From: Polaromonas sp.
GTDB lineage: Bacteria > Pseudomonadota > Gammaproteobacteria > Burkholderiales > Burkholderiaceae_C
Direction of reading: 5' to 3'
DNA: 64,000 nucleotides
NCBI GenBank assembly: GCA_025362315.1
Contig: JANYGP010000019.1
Span: 1-64,000, forward strand
Each line of letters opens with the position of its first letter. The first letter of the stretch is position 1. The notes under the pieces are model-generated. The model did not search any database. It was not told where the DNA came from and saw only the letters and a list, made by a program, of their open reading frames with translations. This document shows positions 48,213 through 57,428 of this stretch, piece after piece. Made by a program: the position numbers and the translations under genes.

Positions 48213-48793
48213 CCGAACCGCTTCAACTGGCGCTGACTGTTCAGGACTGGTTGAGCCTGTTTGCGCATTACCTGTCGCTGTCGCTGCTGGCCATCGGCGG
48301 GGCCATCACCACCGCGCCTGACATGCACCGGTATCTGGTTGACCAGCAGGGGTGGCTGAGCGATGCGCAGTTCAATGCATCGATTGCGATTGCGCAGGCA
48401 GCGCCCGGGCCAAATGTCTTGTTTGTTGCCCTGATGGGCTGGAATGTCGGCATGAATGCCGGCGGTTTGGTGTCGGGCCTGCTGGGTGTTTTTACGGCGA
48501 TGCTGGGCATTTTGATCCCCAGCACGACGATGACTTACCTTGCTGCGCGGTGGGGACACCGCAACCGTGAGCTGCGTGCAGTGCGTGCCTTCAAGCAGGG
48601 CATGGCACCCATTGTGGTGGCGCTGCTGGTGGCCACAGGCTGGATACTGGCAACATCCAATGGACCCAGCATGGTGCATTGGCCTGTCTGGCTTCTGACT
48701 GCTGTAACAGCGCTTGTTGTGTGGCAAACCAGAATCCACTTGCTGTGGCTGCTGGGGGCTGGGGCCTTGCTGGGCTGGTTTGGCTTGATTTGA
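48209..48793 (+). CDS. Chromate transporter, second short-chain subunit (GTG start overlapping previous stop)
   Basis: SLLAIGGAITTAPDMHRYLVDQQGWLSDAQFNASIAIAQAAPGPNVLFVALMGWNVG. Confidence 0.83.
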   Translation: MTEPLQLALTVQDWLSLFAHYLSLSLLAIGGAITTAPDMHRYLVDQQGWLSDAQFNASIAIAQAAPGPNVLFVALMGWNVGMNAGGLVSGLLGVFTAMLGILIPSTTMTYLAARWGHRNRELRAVRAFKQGMAPIVVALLVATGWILATSNGPSMVHWPVWLLTAVTALVVWQTRIHLLWLLGAGALLGWFGLI

Positions 48794-48799
48794 GCCTGC

Positions 48800-49567
48800 T
48801 CAGATCTTTGGCTCAACAGCGCGGCGCTGGCGCAAGGCTTCATACAGACACACGCCGCTGGCCACTGACACGTTCAGGCTCTCCACTGCGCCATGCATCG
48901 GGATACTGACCAGCTCGTCACAGGTCTTGCGAGTTAGCTGCCGCATGCCCTCGCCTTCAGCGCCCAGCACCAACGCGACGGGCCCTGTCAACGTCACGTC
49001 GTAGATTGTTTTTTCAGCGTCATCAGCCGTGCCAACGCACCAGATGCTCCGCTCTTTGAGCTCATTGAGCGTGCGCGCCAGATTGGTCACCATGAAATAC
49101 GGCATGGTCTCAGCCGCGCCGCTGGCAACTTTAGACACAATGGCGTTGATGCCCGCTGCGTGGTCTTTGGGTGCTATCACGGCGTGAGCACCGGCACCAT
49201 CGGCCACACGCAGGCAAGCGCCCAGGTTGTGCGGGTCAGTCACGCCGTCCAGCACCAGCAGCAATGGGTTTGTTATGCCCGAGGCTTCGAGATTTTCAAG
49301 CAGCTCATCAAGCGACGTGACCTGCGCCAGCGCATCAACCCGCGCCACCACGCCCTGGTGGCCATGGCTGCCGCACATTTTGGCCAGCCGCAGGCCATCA
49401 GACTCGACCAGTTTGATGCCGCTGTCGCGCGCGCGGTCCGTGAACTGCCGCATGCGCGCATCGCGGCGCTGCACGTCGTAGAACACTTCATAAACAGACT
49501 TTGGCGCGGTTTTGATGCGCACGCCGACTGCGTGAAAGCCGAAGAGGTTTTTCGATGTGGTTGCCAT
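48800..49567 (-). CDS. rlmB: 23S rRNA (guanosine-2'-O-)-methyltransferase RlmB (TrmH family)
   Basis: FGFHAVGVRIK, LLVLDGVTDPHNLGACLRVADGAGAHAVIAPKD, VALVLGAEGEGMRQLTRKTCDELVSIPMHGAVESLNVSVA. Confidence 0.95.
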   Translation of the reverse strand: MATTSKNLFGFHAVGVRIKTAPKSVYEVFYDVQRRDARMRQFTDRARDSGIKLVESDGLRLAKMCGSHGHQGVVARVDALAQVTSLDELLENLEASGITNPLLLVLDGVTDPHNLGACLRVADGAGAHAVIAPKDHAAGINAIVSKVASGAAETMPYFMVTNLARTLNELKERSIWCVGTADDAEKTIYDVTLTGPVALVLGAEGEGMRQLTRKTCDELVSIPMHGAVESLNVSVASGVCLYEALRQRRAVEPKI

Positions 49568-49615
49568 CGCATGATTATCCCAGCATGCAGATCCGCCGGT
49601 TTTAAAAAAAGTAAA

Positions 49616-49664
49616 TGCTATATTAACCATAGCTGCTGGCGCACATATGAATTGCGCTACAGCC
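49616..49664 (+). repeat. Dispersed ~50-bp repeat, copy K
   Basis: tgctatattaaccatagctgctggcgcacatatgaattgcgctacagcc, upstream of rlmB. Confidence 0.72.
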
Positions 49665-49697
49665 TTAAAAGCATGTTGAATAAGGCTGTTTTGCCAT

Positions 49698-50459
49698 TTA
49701 ACAGTTTTCCATCGCTGATTTGCGAATGTCGTCATGATGCCTGGCTGACGGGTTGACCACGCGCATGCAGCCCCCTGCTGAAAACTTGATCAAACGCGTG
49801 CCGTCGGCCATGATTGTCTCGGAAACAATGCTTGAACCAGCTGGTGCCAGCCTGGCAAAAGCAAGCGTTTCTGGGACGTGTGCATTTTCACTTTGCATCG
49901 CATCGACCGCTGCGGACAAACCTGATTTGCGCCGTTGCAGCTCGACCGACTTTGCTGCACGGCTGGTGTCCAGATTCAATGCTGCAGGGGCTTGCGCGGG
50001 TGTTTGCACTGTTGCTGGTTGAGTCACCACTTGTGCCCCACTGATGCTCTGCGATGCATCTACAGACCCTTGCCCCTGCCCCTGCCCCTGCCTTTGCCCT
50101 TGTTGTCCAGGATTCGCTTCGGGTTTTAAAACTGTGTTTGCACGCCTGGCTGGCCGCACATTTGCAGATGGCTCAGTTTCCAGCGCCGACAACGTCTTGA
50201 GCGCCGGCGTTTTGCTTTGCAGCGGCAGAGGGTCTGTCAGTTGCACCACCATTCGCTGGGCAGAAACAACTGCTTGATCAACCCTTGCCTGCCCGTTCGG
50301 GCTGCTGCACAGTGCCCACCAGCCCAATGCCAGATGCACTGCCAGCGATGCAAATGCGGCGATTCTGAAGGTGCGAAATATTTCAGTCACCCGGCCTGTA
50401 CACCAGCAAATCACCGGGCTGGCAATCCAGAAAAGCGCAGATTTTTTCAATCGTGTCAA
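49698..50459 (-). CDS. Hypothetical membrane-anchored, Q/P-rich linker protein; start uncertain (possible GTG near 50390)
   Basis: TM segment FRIAAFASLAVHLALGWWALC, linker with GQRQGQGQGQGS. Confidence 0.55.
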   Translation of the reverse strand: MTRLKKSALFWIASPVICWCTGRVTEIFRTFRIAAFASLAVHLALGWWALCSSPNGQARVDQAVVSAQRMVVQLTDPLPLQSKTPALKTLSALETEPSANVRPARRANTVLKPEANPGQQGQRQGQGQGQGSVDASQSISGAQVVTQPATVQTPAQAPAALNLDTSRAAKSVELQRRKSGLSAAVDAMQSENAHVPETLAFARLAPAGSSIVSETIMADGTRLIKFSAGGCMRVVNPSARHHDDIRKSAMENC

Positions 50460-50592
50460 AGCGCACGCCCTTGACCTTGCCCTGCTTGAGCAACGACAAA
50501 TTGGCCTCGGTGATGCCGATGTGCTCAGCCAGTGCTTTTGAGCGCACCTTGCGCCGGGCCAGCATCACGTCCAGTTCTACAACGATAGGCAC
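50383..50592 (-). CDS. Small Cro/CI-type HTH regulator
   Basis: MLARRKVRSKALAEHIGITEANLSLLKQGKVKGVRFDTIEKICAFLDCQPGDLL. Confidence 0.9.
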   Translation of the reverse strand: MPIVVELDVMLARRKVRSKALAEHIGITEANLSLLKQGKVKGVRFDTIEKICAFLDCQPGDLLVYRPGD

Positions 50593-50613
50593 AGCGTCAA
50601 GCTCAGTGTTGCG

Positions 50614-51189
50614 TCAAACAAAACGCGCGTTTTCATCAGCCAGCTGCTGGCCTTGCGCGATAACTGCGGCCATCAGCCACACCATGCCCGCAAAAAACAG
50701 TGCAATGATCTGCTCGGTGCTCACGCCGATTGCAACTTGCCGCATGCCTGGCATGTTGTTGATGGTTAGCAGCGTTGACAGCGCCGTTTCGGCCACAAAG
50801 CTTGAAGCAAAAGAAACGGTTGCCAATTTGGCAAATCGGCGCAAAGCCAATGCAGCAGGCAAACTAAAAACCTGACCCCGTGCAAACAGGCTTAAACATC
50901 TGCGCGCCTGCCACATGCCTGCCAGCAACAGGCCAAGCGGCACGGCAGTGATCAACCCGCCCACCACACGCTGCCAAACCATCAGTGGGCCCTGAACAAT
51001 ATTGGCAGGTAAAGAAAGCTTGCTGGCCATCTGAGCTGGCGTTGCTACTGCCCAAAACCAGGCAAACAGCACCGGCAAAACAATGATCAAGATCCAGCAG
51101 GTCAGGGCCATAAAGCGGCTCAGTCGCTGAAGGCGTTTCATGTCGGCTTGCGCAGCCAAAGCTTCAATCTCGTAATCAGGAGTCGTCAT
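50614..51189 (-). CDS. DUF2975-type membrane protein
   Basis: Four predicted TM segments directly upstream of a small HTH gene, the usual DUF2975 arrangement. Confidence 0.7.
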   Translation of the reverse strand: MTTPDYEIEALAAQADMKRLQRLSRFMALTCWILIIVLPVLFAWFWAVATPAQMASKLSLPANIVQGPLMVWQRVVGGLITAVPLGLLLAGMWQARRCLSLFARGQVFSLPAALALRRFAKLATVSFASSFVAETALSTLLTINNMPGMRQVAIGVSTEQIIALFFAGMVWLMAAVIAQGQQLADENARFV

Positions 51190-51293
51190 GCTTGGATTGT
51201 TTGTTTGTTTTTTTGTTTAAGCAATAAAATGATTGAAATTAAACAACAATTTTCTGTGGAACAATAATATACCATCGACCAACTTTTTAAACC

Positions 51294-52004
51294 ATGCATC
51301 CAAACCGCCTGACTCCCAAATGTCTTTTCCCCAGCCCTGCTGCAGTCAAGCGACTACTCACCTCGTCGTCTGTTCTTGCAATGGTCTGCGCATTGTTAAC
51401 GGCCTGCTCCGGCATACCCATGTCGTCCATCCCCAGGTTGCTCAACCTCAACGGGCAGTTGCTCGATGCCAGACCAGCTGAGTTCAGCATTGCCATCCAG
51501 ATTGATGCGCGCTTGATACCACCTCCTGGAAGTGGGCCGGTGCTGGAAGTGTCTGTCAGGCCACGCGTGGTCGGCGCATTTGAAGAAATCAACAAAAAAA
51601 TTCCGCTGAACCTGGCCAATCCCGGATCAACAACCGACGCGAATTTGCTGCCCGTCAGCTTGGGGCTGCAAGCGGCGCCAAGCGGCAGGCGCTGGCTGGT
51701 TTACAACTTTGGTCCTGCAGCCCAGGCTGAACTGACCCAGATCCAAGTCACCATCAAAAAATTGACAAGTGACAAGAAAGCCGGCAGTGGCCCGGGCAAG
51801 GACGGCGGTTTGATATCGGTCGGCATTGCCCAAGACAGCATGATTGGGCGCGATGCTGCATTTGCCAACACCCGGTGGGAGAGCTGGTTGCAGTCCCGAA
51901 AGGCCGATGGGTTTTTTGAACTGTGGTCAGGCACGGTGGGTGGTTTGCTCAAACAGACAGGCCTGGGTCGGCCAGCGCCGACAACACCTGTGCAGCAGCA
52001 GTAA
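51294..52004 (+). CDS. Putative lipoprotein
   Basis: Signal peptide with lipobox LLTAC; no recognised domain. Confidence 0.65.
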   Translation: MHPNRLTPKCLFPSPAAVKRLLTSSSVLAMVCALLTACSGIPMSSIPRLLNLNGQLLDARPAEFSIAIQIDARLIPPPGSGPVLEVSVRPRVVGAFEEINKKIPLNLANPGSTTDANLLPVSLGLQAAPSGRRWLVYNFGPAAQAELTQIQVTIKKLTSDKKAGSGPGKDGGLISVGIAQDSMIGRDAAFANTRWESWLQSRKADGFFELWSGTVGGLLKQTGLGRPAPTTPVQQQ

Positions 52005-52023
52005 TTTGAATACGATACTTTTT

Positions 52024-52072
52024 TGCTATACTAACAGGAGCTGCTAGCGCCCGTATTACATCCGCTACAGCC
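52024..52072 (+). repeat. Dispersed ~50-bp repeat, copy L
   Basis: tgctatactaacaggagctgctagcgcccgtattacatccgctacagcc. Confidence 0.78.
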
Positions 52073-52082
52073 CTGTTTAGCT

Positions 52083-52787
52083 TCAATCCAGCCTGATCTG
52101 CCCAGCCTCAATCACAATCCGCCGCTCACAACGCGCTGCAATGGCTTTGTCGTGCGTGACCAGCACCAGCGTGGTACCCAGCTCGCGGTTCAGCTCAAAC
52201 ATCAGCTGCATCACCGTGTCGCCAGTGGCAAAGTCAAGGCTGCCGGTCGGCTCATCGGCCAGCAGCACGGCGGGTTGCACCACAAAGGCCCGGGCCAGCG
52301 CCACACGTTGTTGCTCGCCACCTGACAAAACTTTGGGGTAATGACCCAGGCGCTCACCCAGTCCAACGCGCTTGAGCATCTCCAGCGCCTGTGATCGTGC
52401 GTTCTTGGTGCCTGACAACTCCAGCGGCAGCATCACGTTTTCAAGCGCTGTCAGGTTGCCCATCAGCTGAAAACTCTGAAATACAAAACCGACTTTTTGC
52501 GCCCGCAGTGCGGCGCGGTCGTCTTCACTGATTACAAAAATGTCCTGCCCTGCCAGCCGTACTGTGCCGCTGGTGGGTGTGTCCAGCCCGGCGATGATCG
52601 ACAGCAGCGTACTCTTGCCTGAGCCGGATGCGCCGACAATAGCGGCGGTCTCACGCGGAGCCAGGGCAAAGTCAATATCGCGCAAAATGGTCAAAGTCCC
52701 GGTCGAATCGCTGACGGACTTGAAAATATGCTCAACAGCAACAATTGATTGACTGGATCCCGAGCCAGAAACTTCAGAAACAGACAT
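52083..52787 (-). CDS. ABC transporter ATP-binding protein (YbbA/LolD-like)
   Basis: [64 protein letters not shown]. Confidence 0.93.
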   Translation of the reverse strand: MSVSEVSGSGSSQSIVAVEHIFKSVSDSTGTLTILRDIDFALAPRETAAIVGASGSGKSTLLSIIAGLDTPTSGTVRLAGQDIFVISEDDRAALRAQKVGFVFQSFQLMGNLTALENVMLPLELSGTKNARSQALEMLKRVGLGERLGHYPKVLSGGEQQRVALARAFVVQPAVLLADEPTGSLDFATGDTVMQLMFELNRELGTTLVLVTHDKAIAARCERRIVIEAGQIRLD

Positions 52788-53493
52788 GACCGCCTTATTT
52801 AAAACCTTGCGCCTTGAACCTATGCACCAGTCCAAGCTTACCAAGCTCTTGCAGCAGCCCCGCGCCATGGGGATAAAACTGCTTGCAGTGTTATTGGCTT
52901 TGCTCGCGTTTTCAGCCCCGGCGATGGCTGCGGGGACTGACACTGTTTTGATTGTGGGCGATTCGCTCAGTGCTGAATATGGCCTGAAGCGCGGGACCGG
53001 CTGGGTGCCCCTGCTTGATAAAAAACTGGCCAATGAAAAAATAAGCGCAAAGGTTGTCAATGCCAGCATCAGTGGCGACACCACCTCAGGCGGCCGCTCC
53101 CGCATCGGCGCTCTGCTGGCAACGCACAAGCCATCAGTGGTGGTGATTGAACTGGGCGGCAACGATGCCCTGCGCGGCTTGCCGCTGGACATGACGGCTG
53201 CCAATCTGACGGCCATGACCCAGGCTGCGAAAAAGGCCGGTGCCAAAGTGCTGCTGCTTGGCATGCAGGTGCCGCCCAACTATGGCGGTGCCTATGGCGC
53301 AACATTTTCGGGTATGTTTGCCAACGTAGCCAAGGCTGAAAAAGTGGCGTTGATGCCGTTTTTCCTGGCCGGTGTTGCAGATGTGCCCGATGTAGCAGCG
53401 CAATTTCAGGCTGACCGCATCCACCCCAACGAGCAGGCGCAGCCCAAAATGCTGGCCAATGTCTGGCCCGAACTGAAAAAATTGCTGAAATGA
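52786..53493 (+). CDS. Arylesterase / TesA-like SGNH hydrolase
   Basis: DTVLIVGDSLSAEYGLKRGTGWVPLLDKKL, VVIELGGNDALRGLP, DRIHPNEQAQPKML. Confidence 0.9.
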   Translation: MTALFKTLRLEPMHQSKLTKLLQQPRAMGIKLLAVLLALLAFSAPAMAAGTDTVLIVGDSLSAEYGLKRGTGWVPLLDKKLANEKISAKVVNASISGDTTSGGRSRIGALLATHKPSVVVIELGGNDALRGLPLDMTAANLTAMTQAAKKAGAKVLLLGMQVPPNYGGAYGATFSGMFANVAKAEKVALMPFFLAGVADVPDVAAQFQADRIHPNEQAQPKMLANVWPELKKLLK

Positions 53494-54542
53494 GTTTGAC
53501 ACGGCTGACTGCTGACGATGCGTTGACCCGGCTGGGTCATTTTTCAGACATCATTGACGCCAGATCTGAAGGCGAATTTGCCGAAGACCACTTGCCCGGC
53601 GCCATCAATTGGCCGAGCCTGAACAACGTTGAGCGCCAGCTGGTCGGCACTGAATACAAGCAGATCAGCGCCTTCGATGCCAAAAAACGGGGCGCGGCAC
53701 TGGTGGCCAAAAACATCGCCCGCCATCTTGAGCGCGACGTGATTCACAAACCGCGCGACTGGCAGCCGCTGGTGTACTGCTGGCGCGGCGGCAAACGCAG
53801 TGGCTCACTGGCTTTGATCCTGGACCAGATTGGTTTTAATGTGACACTGGTTGACGGCGGCTACAAGGCCTTTCGCGCAGCTCTGGTGGCGGATTTGCCG
53901 CAGCTGGCCGCGCAATTTGACTACCGCGTGATTTGCGGCACGACAGGGTCAGGTAAGACACGGCTGTTGCAGGCCCTGGCAAGCCAAGGCGCGCAGGTGC
54001 TGGACCTCGAAGCACTGGCCAATCACCGTTCGTCGGTGCTGGGGCTGATACCCGGTGTGTCCCAACCCACGCAAAAAGCCTATGACACCTTAATTTGGGC
54101 AGCACTGAAAAGTTTCGATGCCAGCCGGCCTGTGTATGTTGAAAGCGAAAGCAAAAAAGTTGGCAATGTGGCCATCCCCGAAGGCCTGATCATCGCCATG
54201 CGTGCCGCGCCGTGCCTGCAGCTTGATCTGGGTGAAGACGAGCGGGTACAACTGCTGCTGGAAGATTACGATTTTTTCGTCAAGGACATCGAATTCTTCT
54301 GCGACCGCCTGAGCGCGCTGACCCAAGCCCGAGGCAAGGACGTGGTGCTCGACTGGCAAACACGCTCTCGAAGTGGCGACGTGGCCAGCGTGGTGCGCGA
54401 GCTGCTGGTCAACCACTACGACCCGGTGTACCTGCAGTCGATGCAGCGCAACTTTGCGCAGTACCAAAAGGCAGCGGTGATCGCGCCAGCTGATCGCAGC
54501 ATGGACGCGATGCAGGTGCTGGCAGTGCAGCTGCTTGACTAG
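53490..54542 (+). CDS. mnmH: tRNA 2-selenouridine synthase (rhodanese + P-loop)
   Basis: IIDARSEGEFAEDHLPGAINWP, LVYCWRGGKRSGSLALIL, GTTGSGKTRLLQAL. Confidence 0.93.
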   Translation: MSLTRLTADDALTRLGHFSDIIDARSEGEFAEDHLPGAINWPSLNNVERQLVGTEYKQISAFDAKKRGAALVAKNIARHLERDVIHKPRDWQPLVYCWRGGKRSGSLALILDQIGFNVTLVDGGYKAFRAALVADLPQLAAQFDYRVICGTTGSGKTRLLQALASQGAQVLDLEALANHRSSVLGLIPGVSQPTQKAYDTLIWAALKSFDASRPVYVESESKKVGNVAIPEGLIIAMRAAPCLQLDLGEDERVQLLLEDYDFFVKDIEFFCDRLSALTQARGKDVVLDWQTRSRSGDVASVVRELLVNHYDPVYLQSMQRNFAQYQKAAVIAPADRSMDAMQVLAVQLLD

Positions 54543-54586
54543 CGTAGATTTGATTGCTTTGCTCGGCTTTTCAATGATTATTTGAC

Positions 54587-54624
54587 GCTGTAGCCCGCAC
54601 AAAACGGGCGCCAGCAGCTATCAA
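54587..54624 (-). repeat. Dispersed ~50-bp repeat, copy M
   Basis: Reverse strand: tttgatagctgctggcgcccgttttgtgcgggctacagc. Confidence 0.68.
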
Positions 54625-54638
54625 ATTTGACTTGCAAG

Positions 54639-55199
54639 TCAACGTCCGTATCGGGCCTCAACGCTCGCCTTGCCCAGCGCATTGCCATTGACCATGAACC
54701 CGGTCAGCGAGGCAGTGGCGTTGGCAGGCAGGTCCAGTTTGTCGACACCCAGCGCATACACGGTGAACGTGTAGCGGTGCGGCGCACGACCTTGCGGTGG
54801 GCACGGCCCACCCCAGCCGGGTGCGCCAAAGTCGGTGTTGATCTGGCGCGCGGCTTCGGGCATTGCCTTGCTTGCCGCGCCACCTGCTCCTTGACTCAAG
54901 CCCGTCATGGTTGCGGGCAAATTCACCACAACCCAATGCCAGAAGCCCGCGCCGCCGGTTGGTGCATCGGCATCGTGCACCATCACGGCAAAACTCTTGG
55001 TGCCAGTCGGTGGGTTCTTCCACTCAAGAGCAGGCGAGACGTTTTCACCTGTGCAACCAAAGCCATTGAAGACATGCTTCATGGCTATCGGCTGGGCAGG
55101 TGAAATGTCCGGGCTGGTGAGTTCGAACGATTGCGCGTGGGCAGCAGCGCCCATCAATGCAGCAGCTGCAAATGCGACGATTGCAGGCGTGTTTTTCAT
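54639..55199 (-). CDS. YbhB/YbcL family (PEBP, Raf kinase inhibitor-like) secreted protein
   Basis: FGCTGENVSPALEWKNPPTGTKSFAVMVHDADAPTGGAGFWHWVVVNLPA. Confidence 0.93.
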   Translation of the reverse strand: MKNTPAIVAFAAAALMGAAAHAQSFELTSPDISPAQPIAMKHVFNGFGCTGENVSPALEWKNPPTGTKSFAVMVHDADAPTGGAGFWHWVVVNLPATMTGLSQGAGGAASKAMPEAARQINTDFGAPGWGGPCPPQGRAPHRYTFTVYALGVDKLDLPANATASLTGFMVNGNALGKASVEARYGR

Positions 55200-55235
55200 G
55201 ACGATTCCTTTCAATTGGTTAGAGGTCGGGTTGAC

Positions 55236-55928
55236 TTACTTGGCTTGCAGCGCTGCCACGACATGGTTTGCCACCAGGGTGCTTGACTGCGGGTTTTGCC
55301 CCGTGATCAGGTTGCCGTCGCGCACAGCGTAGGGCTGCCACATTGGGCCGCTTTCAAAAAGGGCGCCCAACTCCTTCATGCGGGTTTCCAGGTGAAACGG
55401 CACCACGTCCATCAGGCCCGCGGCGGTTTCTTCTTCGTTGGTAAAGCCGTTGACTTTTTTGCCAAACAAAATGCTTTTGCCATCGGGCCGCAGAGCCTTG
55501 ACCAAACCGGCGGGGCCGTGGCAGACCGCTGCGGTCGGCTTGCCTGCATTGAAGCTGTCGGCCACCAGTCGCTCAGTGGCGTCGTCATTGGCGGTGTCCC
55601 ACATCGTGCCGTGACCGCCGGGTAAAAATACCGCGCTGTAGTCCGCTGCATTGATGCTGGCGGTCGTGTGCGTGGCGTTGAAGCTGGCCATGGCACCTGC
55701 GTCGTTTAAAAACCGTTTCACTGTGCCTTCGTTGTCATCTGCAACAGCTTTCACAGACTCAGCCGCAAACGGCGGCTTGCCGCCTTTGGGGGATGCCAGA
55801 ACCACGTCATGGCCGGCGTCCATCAGCGCGTAGTACGGGGTGGTCAGCTCTTCAGCCCACAAGCCAGTGGGTTTGCCGGTGTTGCCCAGCTGGTTGTGGC
55901 TGGTAATGATCATTAAAACGGGTTTCAT
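55236..55928 (-). CDS. DJ-1/PfpI (type 1 glutamine amidotransferase-like) protein
   Basis: AVFLPGGHGTMWDTANDD, AVCHGPAGLVKAL. Confidence 0.9.
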   Translation of the reverse strand: MKPVLMIITSHNQLGNTGKPTGLWAEELTTPYYALMDAGHDVVLASPKGGKPPFAAESVKAVADDNEGTVKRFLNDAGAMASFNATHTTASINAADYSAVFLPGGHGTMWDTANDDATERLVADSFNAGKPTAAVCHGPAGLVKALRPDGKSILFGKKVNGFTNEEETAAGLMDVVPFHLETRMKELGALFESGPMWQPYAVRDGNLITGQNPQSSTLVANHVVAALQAK

Positions 55929-56068
55929 GTTGAAGTCCTTTAAGGTGAATGGCAAAAGCGCCATGAACCAAATATATTCCTTATTTTTTGAAAGTAAATA
56001 TCTAAAATATTCAATTACCTTATACATTATGTAATTAATCAAACGCCCAATTGCATTGCTACTTCGCC

Positions 56069-56977
56069 ATGTCCAACAACACAGCACAGCTCACCACCAT
56101 CGCGCTTTTTTGCAAATCAGCAGAACTTGGCAGCTTTTCAAACGCTGCGCAGGCCATGGGCCTCACGCCTGCTGCAGTCAGCCGGGGTGTTGGGCGACTT
56201 GAAGACCGCCTGGGAATAAAGCTTTTCCGGCGCACCACGCGCAGCATGTCGCTGACCGACGACGGGCGTCTGTACTTTGAGCAATGCCGCGCTGCCATTG
56301 CACAAATCGACGACGCTGAAAAAAACATCACCGGGCAACGTGGCGAGGTGCGCGGCCTGCTGCGGATCAGCGCGCCGTCCACCTATGCGCATTACCGGCT
56401 GCTGCCGCGGCTGGCACTGTTTAAAAGCCGCTACCCATTGATTGAGCTGGACATCAACATTGCCAACCGCAACATTGATTTTGTAGAAGACGGCTACGAC
56501 GTCGCCATACGCCTGGGCGAGCCGCCTGATTCACAGCTGATTGCCCGCAAGCTTGAAGATGCGCGTACGGGAATCTATGCCTCAGCCGCTTACCTCGCAA
56601 AGCATGGCATTCCTGAAACATTGGGCCAGCTGAAAAACAAGCGCGCGCACACGCTCATCCCTTTTGTTTTGCCCAGCACAGGCAAAATACTGCCGTGGAT
56701 CTTCATGCAGGGTGGACAGCAAACCGAGCTGCTGCCGCACAGCACTGTGCAGGTGTCTGAAGGCCCGACAGGCTGCGTGGTACTCGCACGATCAGGCATG
56801 GGCCTGGTACAGACTTTTGACTGGATTGCCAACAGCTACCCAGGCGAATTGACAGAGGTGCTGAAAGAATTTTCAGGTGCCACACGTCCGTTTTATCTGC
56901 TGTATCCGCAAAATCGGCACTTATCCGTCAAAGTACGGGCACTGGTTGATTTTTTAATCCAAACATCGAAAGCCTGA
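56069..56977 (+). CDS. LysR family transcriptional regulator
   Basis: FCKSAELGSFSNAAQAMGLTPAAVSRGVGRLEDRLGIKLFRRTTRSMSLTDDG; divergent from DJ-1/PfpI gene. Confidence 0.95.
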   Translation: MSNNTAQLTTIALFCKSAELGSFSNAAQAMGLTPAAVSRGVGRLEDRLGIKLFRRTTRSMSLTDDGRLYFEQCRAAIAQIDDAEKNITGQRGEVRGLLRISAPSTYAHYRLLPRLALFKSRYPLIELDINIANRNIDFVEDGYDVAIRLGEPPDSQLIARKLEDARTGIYASAAYLAKHGIPETLGQLKNKRAHTLIPFVLPSTGKILPWIFMQGGQQTELLPHSTVQVSEGPTGCVVLARSGMGLVQTFDWIANSYPGELTEVLKEFSGATRPFYLLYPQNRHLSVKVRALVDFLIQTSKA

Positions 56978-56980
56978 ATC

Positions 56981-57295
56981 ATGATTTACGAAATGCGCAC
57001 TTACGACGTCAAACCCGGCCTGCTGAACGCCTACCTTACCCTGTTCAATGATGTGGGCTTGCCAGAGCGCAAACCGCACAACAACCTGGTCGGGTTCTGG
57101 ACCACTGAAACGGGCACATTGAACCAGGTCGTGCACATCTGGCGATGGGACAGCCTGGACCAACGCGCCGTACTGCGAAGCGCTCTGCTGAAGAATGCGA
57201 AATGGGCGCAGGACTTTTTGCCTGTTGCCATGCCGATGCTGGACCGAATGACAAGTGTCTTCATGAACCCGACTTCGTTTTCCCCGCTGCCATAA
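56981..57295 (+). CDS. NIPSNAP family protein
   Basis: MIYEMRTYDVKPGLLNAYLTLFNDVGLPERKPHNNLVGFWTTETGTLNQVVHIWRWDSLDQRA. Confidence 0.92.
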   Translation: MIYEMRTYDVKPGLLNAYLTLFNDVGLPERKPHNNLVGFWTTETGTLNQVVHIWRWDSLDQRAVLRSALLKNAKWAQDFLPVAMPMLDRMTSVFMNPTSFSPLP

Positions 57296-57331
57296 ATCGG
57301 GTTTGAATCAGTGCTTACACACCAGTTGTTC

Positions 57332-57380
57332 TGCTACATTAAAAATAGCTGCTTGCGCCCGTATTAATTGGGATACAGCC
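57332..57380 (+). repeat. Dispersed ~50-bp repeat, copy N
   Basis: tgctacattaaaaatagctgcttgcgcccgtattaattgggatacagcc. Confidence 0.78.
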
Positions 57381-57428
57381 CTAAATTGTAGATAAAACGC
57401 ACATCAATTATTGACAAATGGACACACC

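Noticed and set aside
47870-48739. 289-aa minus-strand ORF opposite the chromate transporter pair
   Set aside because: Shadow ORF; ChrA motifs on the plus strand are unambiguous
52083-53279. 398-aa extended version of the ABC ATPase ORF
   Set aside because: N-terminal 165 aa overlap the arylesterase on the other strand; a good ATG exists at 52787
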